Below, one piece after another: positions 53,161 to 62,837 of a stretch of 64,000 nucleotides of DNA (its first letter is position 1; each line of letters begins with the position of its first letter). The translations under genes were made by a program, and so were the position numbers. The stretch is from Corynebacterium heidelbergense (GTDB taxonomy: Bacteria; Actinomycetota; Actinomycetes; Mycobacteriales; Mycobacteriaceae): positions 248,001-312,000 of the forward strand of contig NZ_CP063191.1 in the NCBI RefSeq assembly GCF_028609845.1, read 5' to 3'. A model generated the notes under the pieces. That model was not told where the DNA came from. It saw nothing but the letters and a program-made list of their open reading frames with translations, and made no database searches.

Positions 53161-53895
53161 ATGGGCGCGTCAGCGGTGGATGCGTCACCGGTCGGTTCGG
53201 CACCGGTCGGTTCGACGAGGAGAATGCACCCCCTGACTCCGGTGACCGCCGGGGCCTGCGGGATGGTCATAGTGCTCGTCGCCAACAATCCCTGGGTCTC
53301 CGCAGCGGGCCTGGTGATCGCCGCAATCGTGGCCTTTCGCAGGTTTCTCGTCGCTACCGCGTTGACCGTGCCCGCGGCGGTGGGTTTCGCCCTCATGTAC
53401 GCCCCTTTCGGTCACAGCGCCTGGTGGGGAGGCCTCACCTCGGACGGGTTGCATACCGCCCTCAACCTCTCGCTGCGGTTGTGGGCCGTCATCGCCGTGG
53501 GCTTGGCCGCCGGGGCGCACACCGACGTGGATCGACTCATCCGAGCATTGCAGGTCCGAGCCCCCGCCCCGTTTGTGTACGTCTTAGGCTCCACCGTGCG
53601 GCTGTACCCCATGGCTCGGCACCGTCTGGAGATGTTGCGTCGCGTCGCCAGCTCCCGGGGCATTCCGGTGCGTACGGTGCGCGGTCGTCTGCGGCTGTTC
53701 TTCCCGCTCATTGTGGGGTTGATCGACGACGCCGCCCTCCGATCGCGGCCACTCCAGCGCCTGCGCATCGGGGAACCGGGCCCGCGTACAGTGCTGCGCC
53801 CGGTGGCGGACCCTCCGCTCGAGCGCGCCCTGCGCTGGGCGATGATCCTGCTCACCCTGGGGATAGTGGTGGGGGTGTACGCCGGTGCCAGCTAA
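53161..53895 (+). CDS. ECF transporter T component
   Basis: This 244-residue transmembrane coupling protein starts at the ATG two bases after the S-component stop; an internal ATG at 53224 is possible. It has four to five helices. Its long cytosolic part has two Ala/Ser-Arg motifs (RRVASSRGIP, RSRPLQRLRIG), the EcfT coupling helices that contact the ATPases. A short direct repeat (CGGTCGGTTCG) occurs near the start. It overlaps the ATPase gene by 11 bp. It connects the S component to the double ATPase in the membrane. Confidence 0.82.
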   Translation: MGASAVDASPVGSAPVGSTRRMHPLTPVTAGACGMVIVLVANNPWVSAAGLVIAAIVAFRRFLVATALTVPAAVGFALMYAPFGHSAWWGGLTSDGLHTALNLSLRLWAVIAVGLAAGAHTDVDRLIRALQVRAPAPFVYVLGSTVRLYPMARHRLEMLRRVASSRGIPVRTVRGRLRLFFPLIVGLIDDAALRSRPLQRLRIGEPGPRTVLRPVADPPLERALRWAMILLTLGIVVGVYAGAS

Positions 53896-55069
53896 GAGAC
53901 GCCTCATCTGGGCCCCCAGCGGGGCGGGCCTATCCGAACACGCCTGGGCCGCGGCGCAACAAACCGGGGCCGCGTGGGTGGGTAACGACGCCGCCGCCCA
54001 CGTGTCCCTCTTACGCAGCACCGTCGCAGAAGAACTCGCCGTTGGCATGGAACAGCAGGGCATCCCGGCCGAGGACATGCGCGGCCGTGTGGAGGAGGCT
54101 CTGCACCAATGGGGTCTGGTGGACCAGGCCGACCACGATCCCGCGCACCTATCCACCGGTCAGACGCGTCGTCTGGCCATCGCCGGGGCCCTGCTGACCA
54201 GGCCCGCCGAGCTGATTCTCGACTGCCCCACGGACGGCTTGGACGCCTCCGCAGTCCGGATGCTGCGGGAAACGCTGGCGCATTTTCCCGGCCCGGTCAC
54301 CGTGTACGACCGGATGCATTCGGCGCTGCTGCCCGGGGCCGAGCAGCTCCAGTTGCGCCCCGATGGTTCGCTCGTGCCCAGCGCGGCGCCGCGGTGGGAT
54401 GTGCCGGGCGTTTCTGGTGGTGGCGTTGGTAGCGGGGAAGTGCCCGATGCCCCTCGTGATGGCGCGTTGGGGCCGGTTCTCCTCGAACTAGAGGATGTGG
54501 TGGTGATCCGGGGGCGGGGTAGGTGGCGTCGTACCGAAATGACCATCGGCTCCGCCGCCATCCACGGTGGGCAGATCACCCACCTCGCGGGGCCCAACGG
54601 CGTGGGAAAAACTAGTGTTTTTTTGGCGATTCTGGGGCTGCTCGGGCGGGGAGAGGGCATTAGCCGCGGTAACATTCGCGCGCCCCGCACGGTGGGTTGG
54701 GCGCCGACGGAGATGGATCACGCCATTCTGCAGCGCACCGTGGAGGGTGAAGTGGGGGTGCCGGAAGCGCTCGAGTTTGCCGGGGTGGAGCGGTGGGCGG
54801 AGACGCATCCGTTGGACGTGCCGGCGTCGGAGCGGCGGATGGTGCTGGTGGCGGCGGCGTTGGCGAGGGGGCCGGAGCTGTTGTTGCTCGATGAGCCAAC
54901 CGTGGGGTTGGACGCCAGGGGCCACGTGCGGCTAGCAGATCTGATGCGGCGGTACGTGCGCGGGGAGTACGCGTTGACGCCGCCCGGGACGCGGCCCGCT
55001 GTGCTGTGGACCTGCCATGATGCGGAGTTTGCGGCGGCGGTGAGCGACGCGCGGGTGGGGTTGGGATGA
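53885..55069 (+). CDS. Fused double ECF ATPase with complementary degenerate sites
   Basis: This 394-residue protein carries two ABC ATPase domains in one chain. Domain 1 (about 1–150) keeps the signature LSTGQTRRLAIAGALL, but its Walker A is lost (APSGAGLSEHA) and Walker B ends DCPTDG, without the catalytic Glu. Domain 2 (about 200–394) has intact Walker A GPNGVGKTS near residue 236 and LLLLDEPTVGLD, but a degenerate signature (VPASERRMVLVAAAL). Walker A of one domain meets the signature of the other, so only one composite site should hydrolyse ATP. It energises the ECF transporter and is translationally coupled to the T component. Confidence 0.85.
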   Translation: MPAKRRLIWAPSGAGLSEHAWAAAQQTGAAWVGNDAAAHVSLLRSTVAEELAVGMEQQGIPAEDMRGRVEEALHQWGLVDQADHDPAHLSTGQTRRLAIAGALLTRPAELILDCPTDGLDASAVRMLRETLAHFPGPVTVYDRMHSALLPGAEQLQLRPDGSLVPSAAPRWDVPGVSGGGVGSGEVPDAPRDGALGPVLLELEDVVVIRGRGRWRRTEMTIGSAAIHGGQITHLAGPNGVGKTSVFLAILGLLGRGEGISRGNIRAPRTVGWAPTEMDHAILQRTVEGEVGVPEALEFAGVERWAETHPLDVPASERRMVLVAAALARGPELLLLDEPTVGLDARGHVRLADLMRRYVRGEYALTPPGTRPAVLWTCHDAEFAAAVSDARVGLG

Positions 55070-55233
55070 GGAGCCGGTGTCGGGATTAGCATGTGCGTTC
55101 GGGCGGGTATAGGCCAGACAAGGGTTTTTAACTGCGCGAAAAAGACTTTTGGGAAAGCGATTGCTATGGAACGCTTGTTCGTATAGGGTTGGGCTATCGG
55201 TAGGTCGGGGAGGGAAAATTAGGGGGAAGAACC

Positions 55234-56622
55234 ATGGACCGTAAACCGAAGTTGCATTCACCGTCGGCGGGATGGCGCATGCTCGATCCGTCGGATCCGG
55301 TCAGCCGACAGGCGGCGACGATCAACCGGCAGCACGTGGAGCTTGCGCGGATGTGCGCGGGGGCTATTGATGTGGAGAAGGACACGGTGATGGACGTGTC
55401 CTCGCGGTTATCAGCCCGGACCGGGTTGTCGGAATCGCGGGTGCTCGCCTACTGCGACATCGGCCTCATGCTGCGGGATTATCCACTGTTGGCCGACTGC
55501 GTTGGCCAAGGGGTATTCAGTCTGCAACATCTGACGACCATCGCCAACGACCTTGCCGCTGTCTCGGATGAGTGCAGGGAGCGCGTTGAAAAAGGCGTCG
55601 TCCAGGAACTCACACCGCGCCGGGCAAACCAGCCGGTGCCGGGAGTGCGCACGGTGCACCGGACCATGCAGCGAGTCGTGGAACAGCACGATCGCAAGGG
55701 GCGGCCCACGGACGAAGACGAGGTGAAAAAGCGCAGGCCGAAGCCGCCGAAACCGGAGTTGAAGATTGACGATCGGCCCAGCGACCGGACCGAATACCAC
55801 TTGGAGTTGCCCAAGCTGGAGGCACTGGAATTCACCAGGGCGTTAGAGAACGTTGCGGTGAAGGAGGAATGCTCCCAAGTTGAGGCGCTACTAAAAATCG
55901 TTCGCGGAGAGGCGCGGCCGGATATCACGCTGAACCTCTACGCCCCGGAGGACAATCCCACTCGGCTCCACGGGGCTGGCGTGGACCTCGAACCAGAGGC
56001 GGCGCGGGAATGGCTGGAGCGGGTTACTCACATCCGACACGTCGGTTACGCAGAGACCGAGGGTTACGTGCCCACCGCCGCCATTCGCGCGGCTGTTGTG
56101 GGACGCGACGGGACTTGCCGATTCCCCGGCTGCACCATCGAGGCAGAAGACTGTCAACCGGACCACATCGCGCGCTACAACCACGACGATCCCTCTAAGG
56201 GCGGGCCCACCAACACGGCAAACCTGCACTGTCTGTGCTCCAAGCACCACCGCTTGAAGACCAGCGGTCAGTGGAATGTCGCCATGTACCCAGACGGCAG
56301 CCAGTTGTGGAGCAGCTACGGGGATGGTCACACCCTCGTGACCGAACCCAACGGCGTGCTGCGGCGGGAGACTTTCGAGAAGCGCGCCGAGCGGCGGGTT
56401 CGGCGAGTCCGCGACCTCAACGGCGAGCTCTTCGGGGACGGGCTGTTCGGGGGCGGGATGTTTGGGGACGAAGTGTCCGGGGACGAGCTGTTTGCGGATG
56501 GGCCGATTGGAGACGCGCTGTCCGAGGACGCTCCTCACGCGGGTGAGCCGTCTGGGGCTGGGGTTGATAACGGGAAGCGGCCCGGGGTTGGGTTTAGTGA
56601 TGAGCAGCTGGCGGCTGGGTGA
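55234..56622 (+). CDS. DUF222/HNH endonuclease domain protein
   Basis: This 462-residue protein starts at an ATG with AGGGGGAAG upstream. Residues 1–300 form the helical DUF222 region; an HNH nuclease domain follows with CRFPGCTIEAEDCQPDHIARY and NLHCLCSKHHRLKTSGQW (His and four Cys for zinc). The family, also called 13E12-like repeat proteins, is abundant and often multicopy in actinobacteria, and may be mobile. The last 70 residues repeat an imperfect LFGDG unit (FGDGLFGGGMFGDE) and are probably disordered. The upstream 160 bp are AT-richer and hold no clear gene. Confidence 0.88.
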   Translation: MDRKPKLHSPSAGWRMLDPSDPVSRQAATINRQHVELARMCAGAIDVEKDTVMDVSSRLSARTGLSESRVLAYCDIGLMLRDYPLLADCVGQGVFSLQHLTTIANDLAAVSDECRERVEKGVVQELTPRRANQPVPGVRTVHRTMQRVVEQHDRKGRPTDEDEVKKRRPKPPKPELKIDDRPSDRTEYHLELPKLEALEFTRALENVAVKEECSQVEALLKIVRGEARPDITLNLYAPEDNPTRLHGAGVDLEPEAAREWLERVTHIRHVGYAETEGYVPTAAIRAAVVGRDGTCRFPGCTIEAEDCQPDHIARYNHDDPSKGGPTNTANLHCLCSKHHRLKTSGQWNVAMYPDGSQLWSSYGDGHTLVTEPNGVLRRETFEKRAERRVRRVRDLNGELFGDGLFGGGMFGDEVSGDELFADGPIGDALSEDAPHAGEPSGAGVDNGKRPGVGFSDEQLAAG

Positions 56623-56682
56623 GTTGGGGGCGAACTGGGGACGAGCTGGGGGACAAGCTCGGCGGGGTGAGTTAGGGAGCGA

Positions 56683-57102
56683 CTAGTTCGACACCTCCAC
56701 GGAGTCGCCGTTCCTAGTCACGCCTTTCGCTGCCGTCAGCGGATCGCGGGAGGGGCCCTTGAGGACGGAACCGTCGCTCAGGCTGAACTCGGAGCCGTGC
56801 TTCGGGCACACGGCCACCTGCACGCCGTTGACTTCCTCGGTGTGGTCGATCTTCCCCCGAGCGTGCGGGCACACGTTGGAGAAAGCCGTGAAGGTGCCCT
56901 CCTTGGGCTGGGCGACGATCCAATCATCGACGAAAACGGCACCGCCAACGGGCACCTGTGCGGCCTTGGCCTTTGCCACCGTCTTTTCCGAGGCGCACGC
57001 AGCCAACAGTGCCCCCGACGCCGTCGCGGCAGTGGTCACAGCCACCCCCTTGAGGAAAGCCCGGCGGGAACACGGCACTGCAAAACCTGACTCTGAACTC
57101 AT
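56683..57102 (-). CDS. Rieske [2Fe-2S] protein with Tat signal and lipobox
   Basis: This 139-residue exported protein has a twin-arginine signal (SRRAFLKG), a hydrophobic stretch and a lipobox (LLAAC), so it is probably a Tat-exported lipoprotein. The Rieske cluster ligands are CPHARG and CPKHGSEF (Cys-x-His and Cys-x2-His). It would carry electrons at the outer face of the membrane; partner unknown. It is divergent from the carboxylesterase gene with 45 bp between starts and is followed by no obvious partner. The QcrA subunit of the bc1 complex is excluded by size. Confidence 0.9.
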   Translation of the reverse strand: MSSESGFAVPCSRRAFLKGVAVTTAATASGALLAACASEKTVAKAKAAQVPVGGAVFVDDWIVAQPKEGTFTAFSNVCPHARGKIDHTEEVNGVQVAVCPKHGSEFSLSDGSVLKGPSRDPLTAAKGVTRNGDSVEVSN

Positions 57103-57147
57103 AAAGCCGAGGGTACTACCGGCCCAAACCCATTACACTCAACCACC

Positions 57148-58512
57148 GTGACGAAAAAGTACACCTTCCGCTATGCCTACGCCGCCCGGGGGGAAAGCCC
57201 CACGGACGTCACCGACACGCAGCGGTCGAACCCGCCCGCGCCAGCCTGCCCGCAGACCGGCAACCTCAGCAATCCACAAGCGTGGCCGGGAATGGTGAAG
57301 GGGCTTGAACAAACAGAGGACTGCCACTTCCTCACCGTCACGGTGCCGGAGGGTGCTGCAGGCACGGCAACGGAGGGTGCTGCAGGCGCACCAACGGAGG
57401 GTGGGGCAGACACAACAACAAAACACACCGCCGCGAGACCCGTGCTCGTCTGGGTCCACGGTGGCGCCTTCGTTTCTGGGGCTGGGGATTCCCTCCTATT
57501 CGACACCTCCATCATCGCGGAGGAGCAGGACCTCGTTGTTGTCACTGTGACCTATCGTCTGGGGCTCTTCGGCTGGCTGGGCACGCACGCCAACCTGGGG
57601 CTGATGGACGTGATCTCGGCGCTGCGCTGGGTCAACCGACACATCGCCGAGTTCGGCGGGGACCCCTCCAACGTCACGGTGCATGGGGAATCTGCGGGGG
57701 CGGATATTGCTCGCGCGCTCATCGTTGCAGATGGGGCGGAGGGGCTTTTCCAGCGCGTGGCGTTGGCGTCCTGGCCCGGAGGCCTGGTGGAGGACGAAGA
57801 CGGCGCCCGCCGCGCCATGTACGCCGCGATCGACCGGGAGCTTGAAACGCTCATCACGCCGGAATCGAGCACGCAGGACCTCCTGGACTATGAGGCCACG
57901 GTGGTAAACATCGCCAAGAAAGGGCCGTTCAAGCGCCCATCGCCCATGCCCTTTGGCATCACCTGGGGCACCGACCCGCTGCCGACGTTCGAGGAGCACC
58001 TAGAGGCCCTCGCCGCCGCAGCGCCCCGCGTGGACTTGCTGGTCAGCTACAACTGCCGCGAGCTGGCCTTTGCCGCCCAGCAACTGGGCTTCCTCCGCCG
58101 CTTCGGCGCGAACCCCGGGACGCCGGGTGCCACCTTCACGCGCATGTTCATCGACCACGTCGTGCGCAAGCAGGAGATGCCGCTGTCCACCCGACCCGTT
58201 CGGGAGCTCGCCGCGGCCCAGCGCCGTGCTGGGGGCAGAGCCCTTTGCTTCGAGATCACCTGGGGCCAACCGGGTAACCCCTGGCGCGGGGCCCACACCA
58301 GCGAGCTGCCGCTGCTGTACCCCACGAAGGCCATGGCGGAGTCCTCGGTGTTGCTGCGTCGGCGCGGGGCTTCCGGGGATGAGGTGTTTGGCGATCTCAT
58401 GTCTTATGGACGCCACCTCCGGCGCGTGTGGGGCGCCTTCGCCCGCGAAGGCGCTGGGGCGGACCTTGGCGAGCTACCGCCAGCTGTCCTGAAGCTGGAG
58501 CCCAGCAACTAA
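57148..58512 (+). CDS. Type B carboxylesterase
   Basis: This 454-residue cytosolic alpha/beta hydrolase starts at a GTG ([16 protein letters not shown]). The oxyanion motif is [13 protein letters not shown] and the nucleophile elbow [16 protein letters not shown]. The later His is expected near [16 protein letters not shown]. It lacks a signal peptide. Between residues 67 and 90 there are three 8-residue repeats ([23 protein letters not shown]) that type B esterases do not normally have, so the loop is repeat-expanded. Substrate unknown. purT follows 12 bp downstream. Confidence 0.85.
   Translation: MTKKYTFRYAYAARGESPTDVTDTQRSNPPAPACPQTGNLSNPQAWPGMVKGLEQTEDCHFLTVTVPEGAAGTATEGAAGAPTEGGADTTTKHTAARPVLVWVHGGAFVSGAGDSLLFDTSIIAEEQDLVVVTVTYRLGLFGWLGTHANLGLMDVISALRWVNRHIAEFGGDPSNVTVHGESAGADIARALIVADGAEGLFQRVALASWPGGLVEDEDGARRAMYAAIDRELETLITPESSTQDLLDYEATVVNIAKKGPFKRPSPMPFGITWGTDPLPTFEEHLEALAAAAPRVDLLVSYNCRELAFAAQQLGFLRRFGANPGTPGATFTRMFIDHVVRKQEMPLSTRPVRELAAAQRRAGGRALCFEITWGQPGNPWRGAHTSELPLLYPTKAMAESSVLLRRRGASGDEVFGDLMSYGRHLRRVWGAFAREGAGADLGELPPAVLKLEPSN
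57346..57417 (+). repeat. Three 24-bp tandem repeats in the esterase gene
   Basis: Copies at 57346–57369, 57370–57393 and 57394–57417 encode an 8-residue unit. The first two are nearly identical and the third is more diverged. Their length is a multiple of three, so copy-number changes would keep the reading frame. Confidence 0.8.
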
Positions 58513-58523
58513 ACTGGCAGTCC

Positions 58524-59741
58524 ATGTACACACCGGACGCCATCGGAACACCCGGGACCTCCTCCGCCTGCCGAGTGCTGTTGCTCGGTTCCGGGGAGCT
58601 CGGGCGAGAGGTCACCATCGCGCTGCAGCGACTGGGGGTGGAGGTGCACGCGGCCGACCGCTACGCGGGGGCGCCGGCCCACCACGTGGCAAACTTCGCC
58701 CACACCTTGGACATGACGGATCCGAGCGCCGTGAGGGCACTGATCGAGCAGGTCCGGCCGCACTTTTGCGTCCCCGAGATTGAGGCGTTGGCCACCGACG
58801 CCCTCCAGGACGCCGAGGACGAGGGCCGCGCCGCGGTGATCCCGACGGCTCGGGCCACACGGCTGACCATGAACCGGGAGGGCATCCGTACCCTTGCCGC
58901 CGAGAAGCTGGGGCTGCCCACCTCCGCCTACCGCTACGCCTCCTCCCTCGATGAGCTCGCCGCCGGGGCCCAGGACGTGGGTTTCCCGTGTGTGGTGAAG
59001 CCCGTGATGAGCAGCTCCGGCAAGGGGCAGAGCTACGTCGCAGGGCCGGAGGATGTGGCCGCAGCGTGGGATGCCGCCCTGGCGGGGGCTCGGGTGTCCC
59101 AACAACGGGTGATCGTGGAGCAATATATTCCCTTCGACTACGAGATCACCCTGCTTACCGTTCGGGGCGTGGACCCGGCGACGGGGGAGACCGCTACGTG
59201 GTTCTGCGAGCCCATCGGCCACCGCCAGGATCGGGGGGACTATGTGGAATCCTGGCAGCCCGCGCAGATGAGTCAGGCGGCGCTGGACAATGCCCGGTCC
59301 GTGGCGGCGCGCATCGTCGGGGAGCTCGGGGGGCGCGGCGTGTTCGGCGTGGAGCTGTTCATTGCGGGGGACGACGTGTACTTCTCCGAGGTCAGCCCCC
59401 GGCCCCACGACACGGGGATGGTGACGATGACGAGCCAGCGGTTCAGCGAGTTCGATCTGCACGCCCGGGCCATTTTGGGGTTGCCCATCGATACCACGCT
59501 GATCAGCCCCGGGGCCTCCGCTGTGGTGTACGGGACGGACTGCGGGGAGTCCGCGCCCTCCTACACCGGGTTGGCGCAGGCCATGGCCGTGCCGGAGACG
59601 GACGTGCGCATCTTCGGTAAGCCAACCAGCCACGACCGTCGGCGGATGGGGGTTGCCGTGTCCACGGCGGAGACGGTGGAAGAGGCCCGCGCCCGCGCTT
59701 CCGAGGCCGCCGGTCGAGTGCATTGTGGAGCTGCGGAATGA
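58524..59741 (+). CDS. purT: Formate-dependent phosphoribosylglycinamide formyltransferase
   Basis: This 405-residue ATP-grasp enzyme uses formate in the third step of purine synthesis. The ATG at 58524 ([14 protein letters not shown]) is chosen; the frame extends further but into the esterase gene. The N-terminal nucleotide-binding [56 protein letters not shown] (ATP-grasp loop) and [12 protein letters not shown] are diagnostic. It is coupled to the next gene by an ATGA overlap. Confidence 0.96.
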   Translation: MYTPDAIGTPGTSSACRVLLLGSGELGREVTIALQRLGVEVHAADRYAGAPAHHVANFAHTLDMTDPSAVRALIEQVRPHFCVPEIEALATDALQDAEDEGRAAVIPTARATRLTMNREGIRTLAAEKLGLPTSAYRYASSLDELAAGAQDVGFPCVVKPVMSSSGKGQSYVAGPEDVAAAWDAALAGARVSQQRVIVEQYIPFDYEITLLTVRGVDPATGETATWFCEPIGHRQDRGDYVESWQPAQMSQAALDNARSVAARIVGELGGRGVFGVELFIAGDDVYFSEVSPRPHDTGMVTMTSQRFSEFDLHARAILGLPIDTTLISPGASAVVYGTDCGESAPSYTGLAQAMAVPETDVRIFGKPTSHDRRRMGVAVSTAETVEEARARASEAAGRVHCGAAE

Positions 59742-60670
59742 GCGGCCACTCCACCGGTGTCCGAGGTGAGGCAAACACACCTCCCCCAATCCTCCGAAAA
59801 TACAGCCCCACCGATCGCGCAGAATCCCGCATTTTGCTGTACTACCGTTTCACGCCGCTAGCGGACCCCACGGCGGTGATGCACTGGCAGCGGACGCTGT
59901 GCGAGATGTTGGGGCTTACCGGGCGCATTCTCATCTCCAAGCACGGCATCAACGGAACGGTCGGCGGCAGCCTCGCCGCCTGCAAGGAGTACACCCGCCG
60001 GACCAAGGCCTACCAGCCGTTCCACGATATGGAGTTCAAATGGTCTGAGGGCGGGGCGGAGGACTTTCCCAAGCTGTCGGTGAAGGTGCGCGAGGAGATC
60101 GTGTCTTTCGGCGCACCCGAGGAACTGCAGGTTGACGAGCAGGGAGTGGTCGGGGGCGGTACGCATCTGAGCCCGGCGGCCGTGCACAAGCTGGTGGAGC
60201 AGCGCGGGGAGGAGGTGGTGTTCTTCGACGGGCGCAATGCCATGGAAGCGCAGATCGGCAGGTTCAAGGGCGCGGTGGTGCCGGATGTGGAGACCACGCA
60301 CGACTTCATCCGCGAGCTGGACTCCGGAAAATACGATGAGCTTAAGTCTAAGCCCGTCGTCACCTACTGCACCGGCGGGATCAGATGCGAGGTCCTAAGC
60401 TCCCTCATGCGCAACCGCGGCTTCGAGGAGGTTTACCAGCTGGACGGCGGGATTGTGCGCTACGGGGAGAAGTTCGGCGACGCCGGTCTGTGGGAGGGCT
60501 CCCTCTATGTCTTCGATCGGCGGATGCACATGGAATTTTCGGACGCCAGCACCGTCATCGGCCGCTGCTCCCGCTGCGATGCCCCAACCAACGACTTCCA
60601 CAACGCCGGTGGCCCCGAACGCAAACAAGTGCTGCTGTGCGAGAGCTGCGCGGGGGAAGTAACGGGCTGA
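59738..60670 (+). CDS. trhO: tRNA uridine(34) hydroxylase TrhO (rhodanese family)
   Basis: This 310-residue protein starts at an ATG overlapping the purT stop (ATGA). It has the N-terminal ferredoxin-like domain of TrhO/YceA ([17 protein letters not shown]), then a rhodanese domain with active Cys in [16 protein letters not shown] and [18 protein letters not shown]-terminal CxxC pair ([15 protein letters not shown]) follows. TrhO makes 5-hydroxyuridine at tRNA wobble position 34. The intact Cys here contrasts with the Cys-less rhodanese at 19.1 kb. It is translationally coupled to purT. Confidence 0.93.
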   Translation: MSGHSTGVRGEANTPPPILRKYSPTDRAESRILLYYRFTPLADPTAVMHWQRTLCEMLGLTGRILISKHGINGTVGGSLAACKEYTRRTKAYQPFHDMEFKWSEGGAEDFPKLSVKVREEIVSFGAPEELQVDEQGVVGGGTHLSPAAVHKLVEQRGEEVVFFDGRNAMEAQIGRFKGAVVPDVETTHDFIRELDSGKYDELKSKPVVTYCTGGIRCEVLSSLMRNRGFEEVYQLDGGIVRYGEKFGDAGLWEGSLYVFDRRMHMEFSDASTVIGRCSRCDAPTNDFHNAGGPERKQVLLCESCAGEVTG

Positions 60671-60734
60671 GCCATGGGAGACGTGGTCAAACGGCACCGC
60701 TCAAACCGCGCTGATGAAACGGCAAGAAACCCCA

Positions 60735-61256
60735 CTAATCAAGCGCCAAGTGCATCTCCACGTGCTCCACGCCCTCCAAGTCGAAGGGCTCACCGACAGC
60801 GGCGAAGCCGTAGCCTTCATAGAACTTTTGCACGTGCGTCTGGGCCTCAATCTTCACGATGGCCGACTGGGAGACGGGATCCAGCGCCGCAGTCCGACCC
60901 CGTGCGACCTCCAAGGCCTGCTCGATGATCTGCTTCGCGATGCCGTACCCCCGCAAGTCCGGCACCACGCACAGGCGCCCGATGTGCTGAGCTTCCGGCG
61001 GCCCGAAGATCCGGGCGGTCCCCACCAGCCGCAGCGGCGAACCCGGGTCGGCCACGCCGTAGGGGTAGTCCGGGCCGGAGCCGGGGTGGACGTAGGCCAG
61101 GAGGTGGTGGGTCTTGGGGTGGGCGTCCGTGTCGTCGATTTCGGCGAATGTGGACTGCTGTTCGTTGACGAACACATCCACCCGCAGCTTGTACATGGCG
61201 TGGACCTGTTGCGGGGTCATGTCCAGTAGGGTGCGGCCGGTGATGTGGGTCTGCAT
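60735..61256 (-). CDS. GNAT-family acetyltransferase (ElaA-like)
   Basis: This 173-residue protein is read from the ATG at 61254–61256 (MQTHITGRTLLDMTPQ). ElaA-type features are LRVDVFVNEQQ near the N-terminus and GRLCVVPDLRGYGIAKQII in the acetyl-CoA loop, with AQTHVQKFYEGYGF at the end. Substrate unknown. The reductase gene upstream ends 17 bp before it on the same strand, so the two are likely cotranscribed. The start has no ribosome site; a short leader or leaderless start after TAGAGT is possible. Confidence 0.83.
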   Translation of the reverse strand: MQTHITGRTLLDMTPQQVHAMYKLRVDVFVNEQQSTFAEIDDTDAHPKTHHLLAYVHPGSGPDYPYGVADPGSPLRLVGTARIFGPPEAQHIGRLCVVPDLRGYGIAKQIIEQALEVARGRTAALDPVSQSAIVKIEAQTHVQKFYEGYGFAAVGEPFDLEGVEHVEMHLALD

Positions 61257-61272
61257 AAAAAAGACTCTACAT

Positions 61273-62688
61273 TCAACCCGTGGTGGAATGGCGCAGCATT
61301 TCATCCCATTCGCGGACCTTTTTGCGTTCGCGTCCCTCGGCCTCGCCTAGCTCGCGTTCGTGCTTGTCGAGGGCATACCACCCATCCCACGTGGTCCAGG
61401 TCAGGCCGCGTTCCCGCAGGAGCCGCTCGGTCGCTTCCTCCTCCGGATGCTCGGGATTGAACCCACGCCCAGCCTCGGCGTCGGCAAGGAGGTTGGCCAC
61501 CGTCTCGTTGGCATCGCCCTTGGTATTACCGATGAGCCCGACCGGCCCTCTACGGACCCAGCCAGTGGTGTACACGCTGGGCAGCACTTCCCGCTTCTCG
61601 GCCTCCGGATCTGCGGACCCGGGCACGCCCGCGATCCCATCGGCGGTCGGCCCGGTGGTCAGCACGCGACCGCCCACGTTGGGCAGCACGTTCTTATCCG
61701 CATCCCAGGGCAGATCGGCCTGCTCATCGGACTTGTAGCCCACAGCTCGGTAAACCGATCCCACCGGCCATTCGGTGAGCTTCCCGGTGCCGGTGACCCG
61801 TCCGGTCCCGGTCAGTTCCGTGCGCTCGGTGACCAGGGCGGTTACCGTCCCGTCCGGGGCAGTCTTGACTTCCACGGGGGATTCGAAGAAGTGGATGAAC
61901 AGCTTGTGGGGCGCGCCCTTGGGATCCGCGATGGCGTACTGCTCCAGCAGGGTGCACACCATGTCCTGGATCTTGGAGGAGCGGCGGGCGTCCTCACTGG
62001 CCTCGTCGTACTGGAGGTCCTCCGGGTCCACCACGATCTCGATGGTGTCGGAGATATTGAGTTCCTTCAGTTCCAGCGGAGTGAACTTGGCCTGCGCGGG
62101 CCCGCGGCGGCCGAACACGTGGACTTCGGTGGCCTGATTATCTTTCAAAGAGTCGTACACATTGTCCGGGATCTCGGTGACTCGCAGCTCCTCGCCGGTC
62201 TTCGCGAGGACGCGGGCGACATCGAGGGCCACGTTTCCTACGCCGATCACGGCCACGGCGGGGGCGGAGAGGTCCCACTTGGGCTCGAAGTTCGGGTTGG
62301 CGTCGTAGAACCCGACGAACTCCCCGGCCCCAATGGTGTGCTCCCCGCCGGGGATAGCGAGATCCTGGTCATCGGTCGCGCCGGTGGCGTAGATCACGGC
62401 GTCGTAAAGCTGCTTGAGGTCGGCGAGCGTGACATCGGCGCCTACATTGACGTTTCCGAACAACCGGATCTGTGGCTTATCCAAGACTTTGTGGAGTGAC
62501 TTGATGATGCCCTTGATGCGGGGGTGATCCGGGGCCACGCCGTAGCGGATGAGTCCGAAGGGTGCGGGCATCCGCTCGAAGATGTCGATGCTGACATCCG
62601 CGTTGGCTTTGGTCAGAGCGTCCGAGGCGTAGATCCCGGCTGGTCCGGAGCCGATGACGGCTACGCGCAAGGGGCGGTTTTCTGGCAT
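61273..62688 (-). CDS. fpr2: Ferredoxin/flavodoxin–NADP+ reductase, FprA type
   Basis: This 471-residue FAD enzyme is read from the ATG at 62686–62688, with AGGATG upstream. The FAD fingerprint is VAVIGSGPAGIYASDAL, the NADP fingerprint VIGVGNVALDVARVL, and FGLIRYGVAPDHP and GWVRRGPVGLIGNTK are typical of FprA/adrenodoxin reductase. It is divergent from cysI across two McbR operators, as in C. glutamicum, where fpr2 supplies electrons for sulfite reduction. That gives the likely job here: reducing the ferredoxin that drives CysI. GNAT gene downstream. Confidence 0.94.
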   Translation of the reverse strand: MPENRPLRVAVIGSGPAGIYASDALTKANADVSIDIFERMPAPFGLIRYGVAPDHPRIKGIIKSLHKVLDKPQIRLFGNVNVGADVTLADLKQLYDAVIYATGATDDQDLAIPGGEHTIGAGEFVGFYDANPNFEPKWDLSAPAVAVIGVGNVALDVARVLAKTGEELRVTEIPDNVYDSLKDNQATEVHVFGRRGPAQAKFTPLELKELNISDTIEIVVDPEDLQYDEASEDARRSSKIQDMVCTLLEQYAIADPKGAPHKLFIHFFESPVEVKTAPDGTVTALVTERTELTGTGRVTGTGKLTEWPVGSVYRAVGYKSDEQADLPWDADKNVLPNVGGRVLTTGPTADGIAGVPGSADPEAEKREVLPSVYTTGWVRRGPVGLIGNTKGDANETVANLLADAEAGRGFNPEHPEEEATERLLRERGLTWTTWDGWYALDKHERELGEAEGRERKKVREWDEMLRHSTTG

Positions 62689-62729
62689 GGCTACACATCC
62701 TAGTCGTTTGCGTTTGTCCAGCGCCACAC

Positions 62730-62745
62730 TAGACAGGGTGGTCTA
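62730..62745. promoter_or_regulatory. McbR operator (perfect) at fpr2
   Basis: TAGAC-AGGGTG-GTCTA is an exact match to the McbR consensus TAGAC-N6-GTCTA. It lies about 42 bp upstream of the fpr2 start, in the promoter position. Confidence 0.88.
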
Positions 62746-62837
62746 TTACGGGCAAATATCCCCCTGAATCAACGGGGCAGACAGCCTGCGCCAATGCCTA
62801 AACTTGCGTAAATGTACCGATCTGTCTAGCGTCATCA

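Noticed and set aside
59723..59737. Upstream start of trhO at 59723
   Set aside because: It lies inside purT; the ATGA overlap at 59738 is the usual coupling signal.
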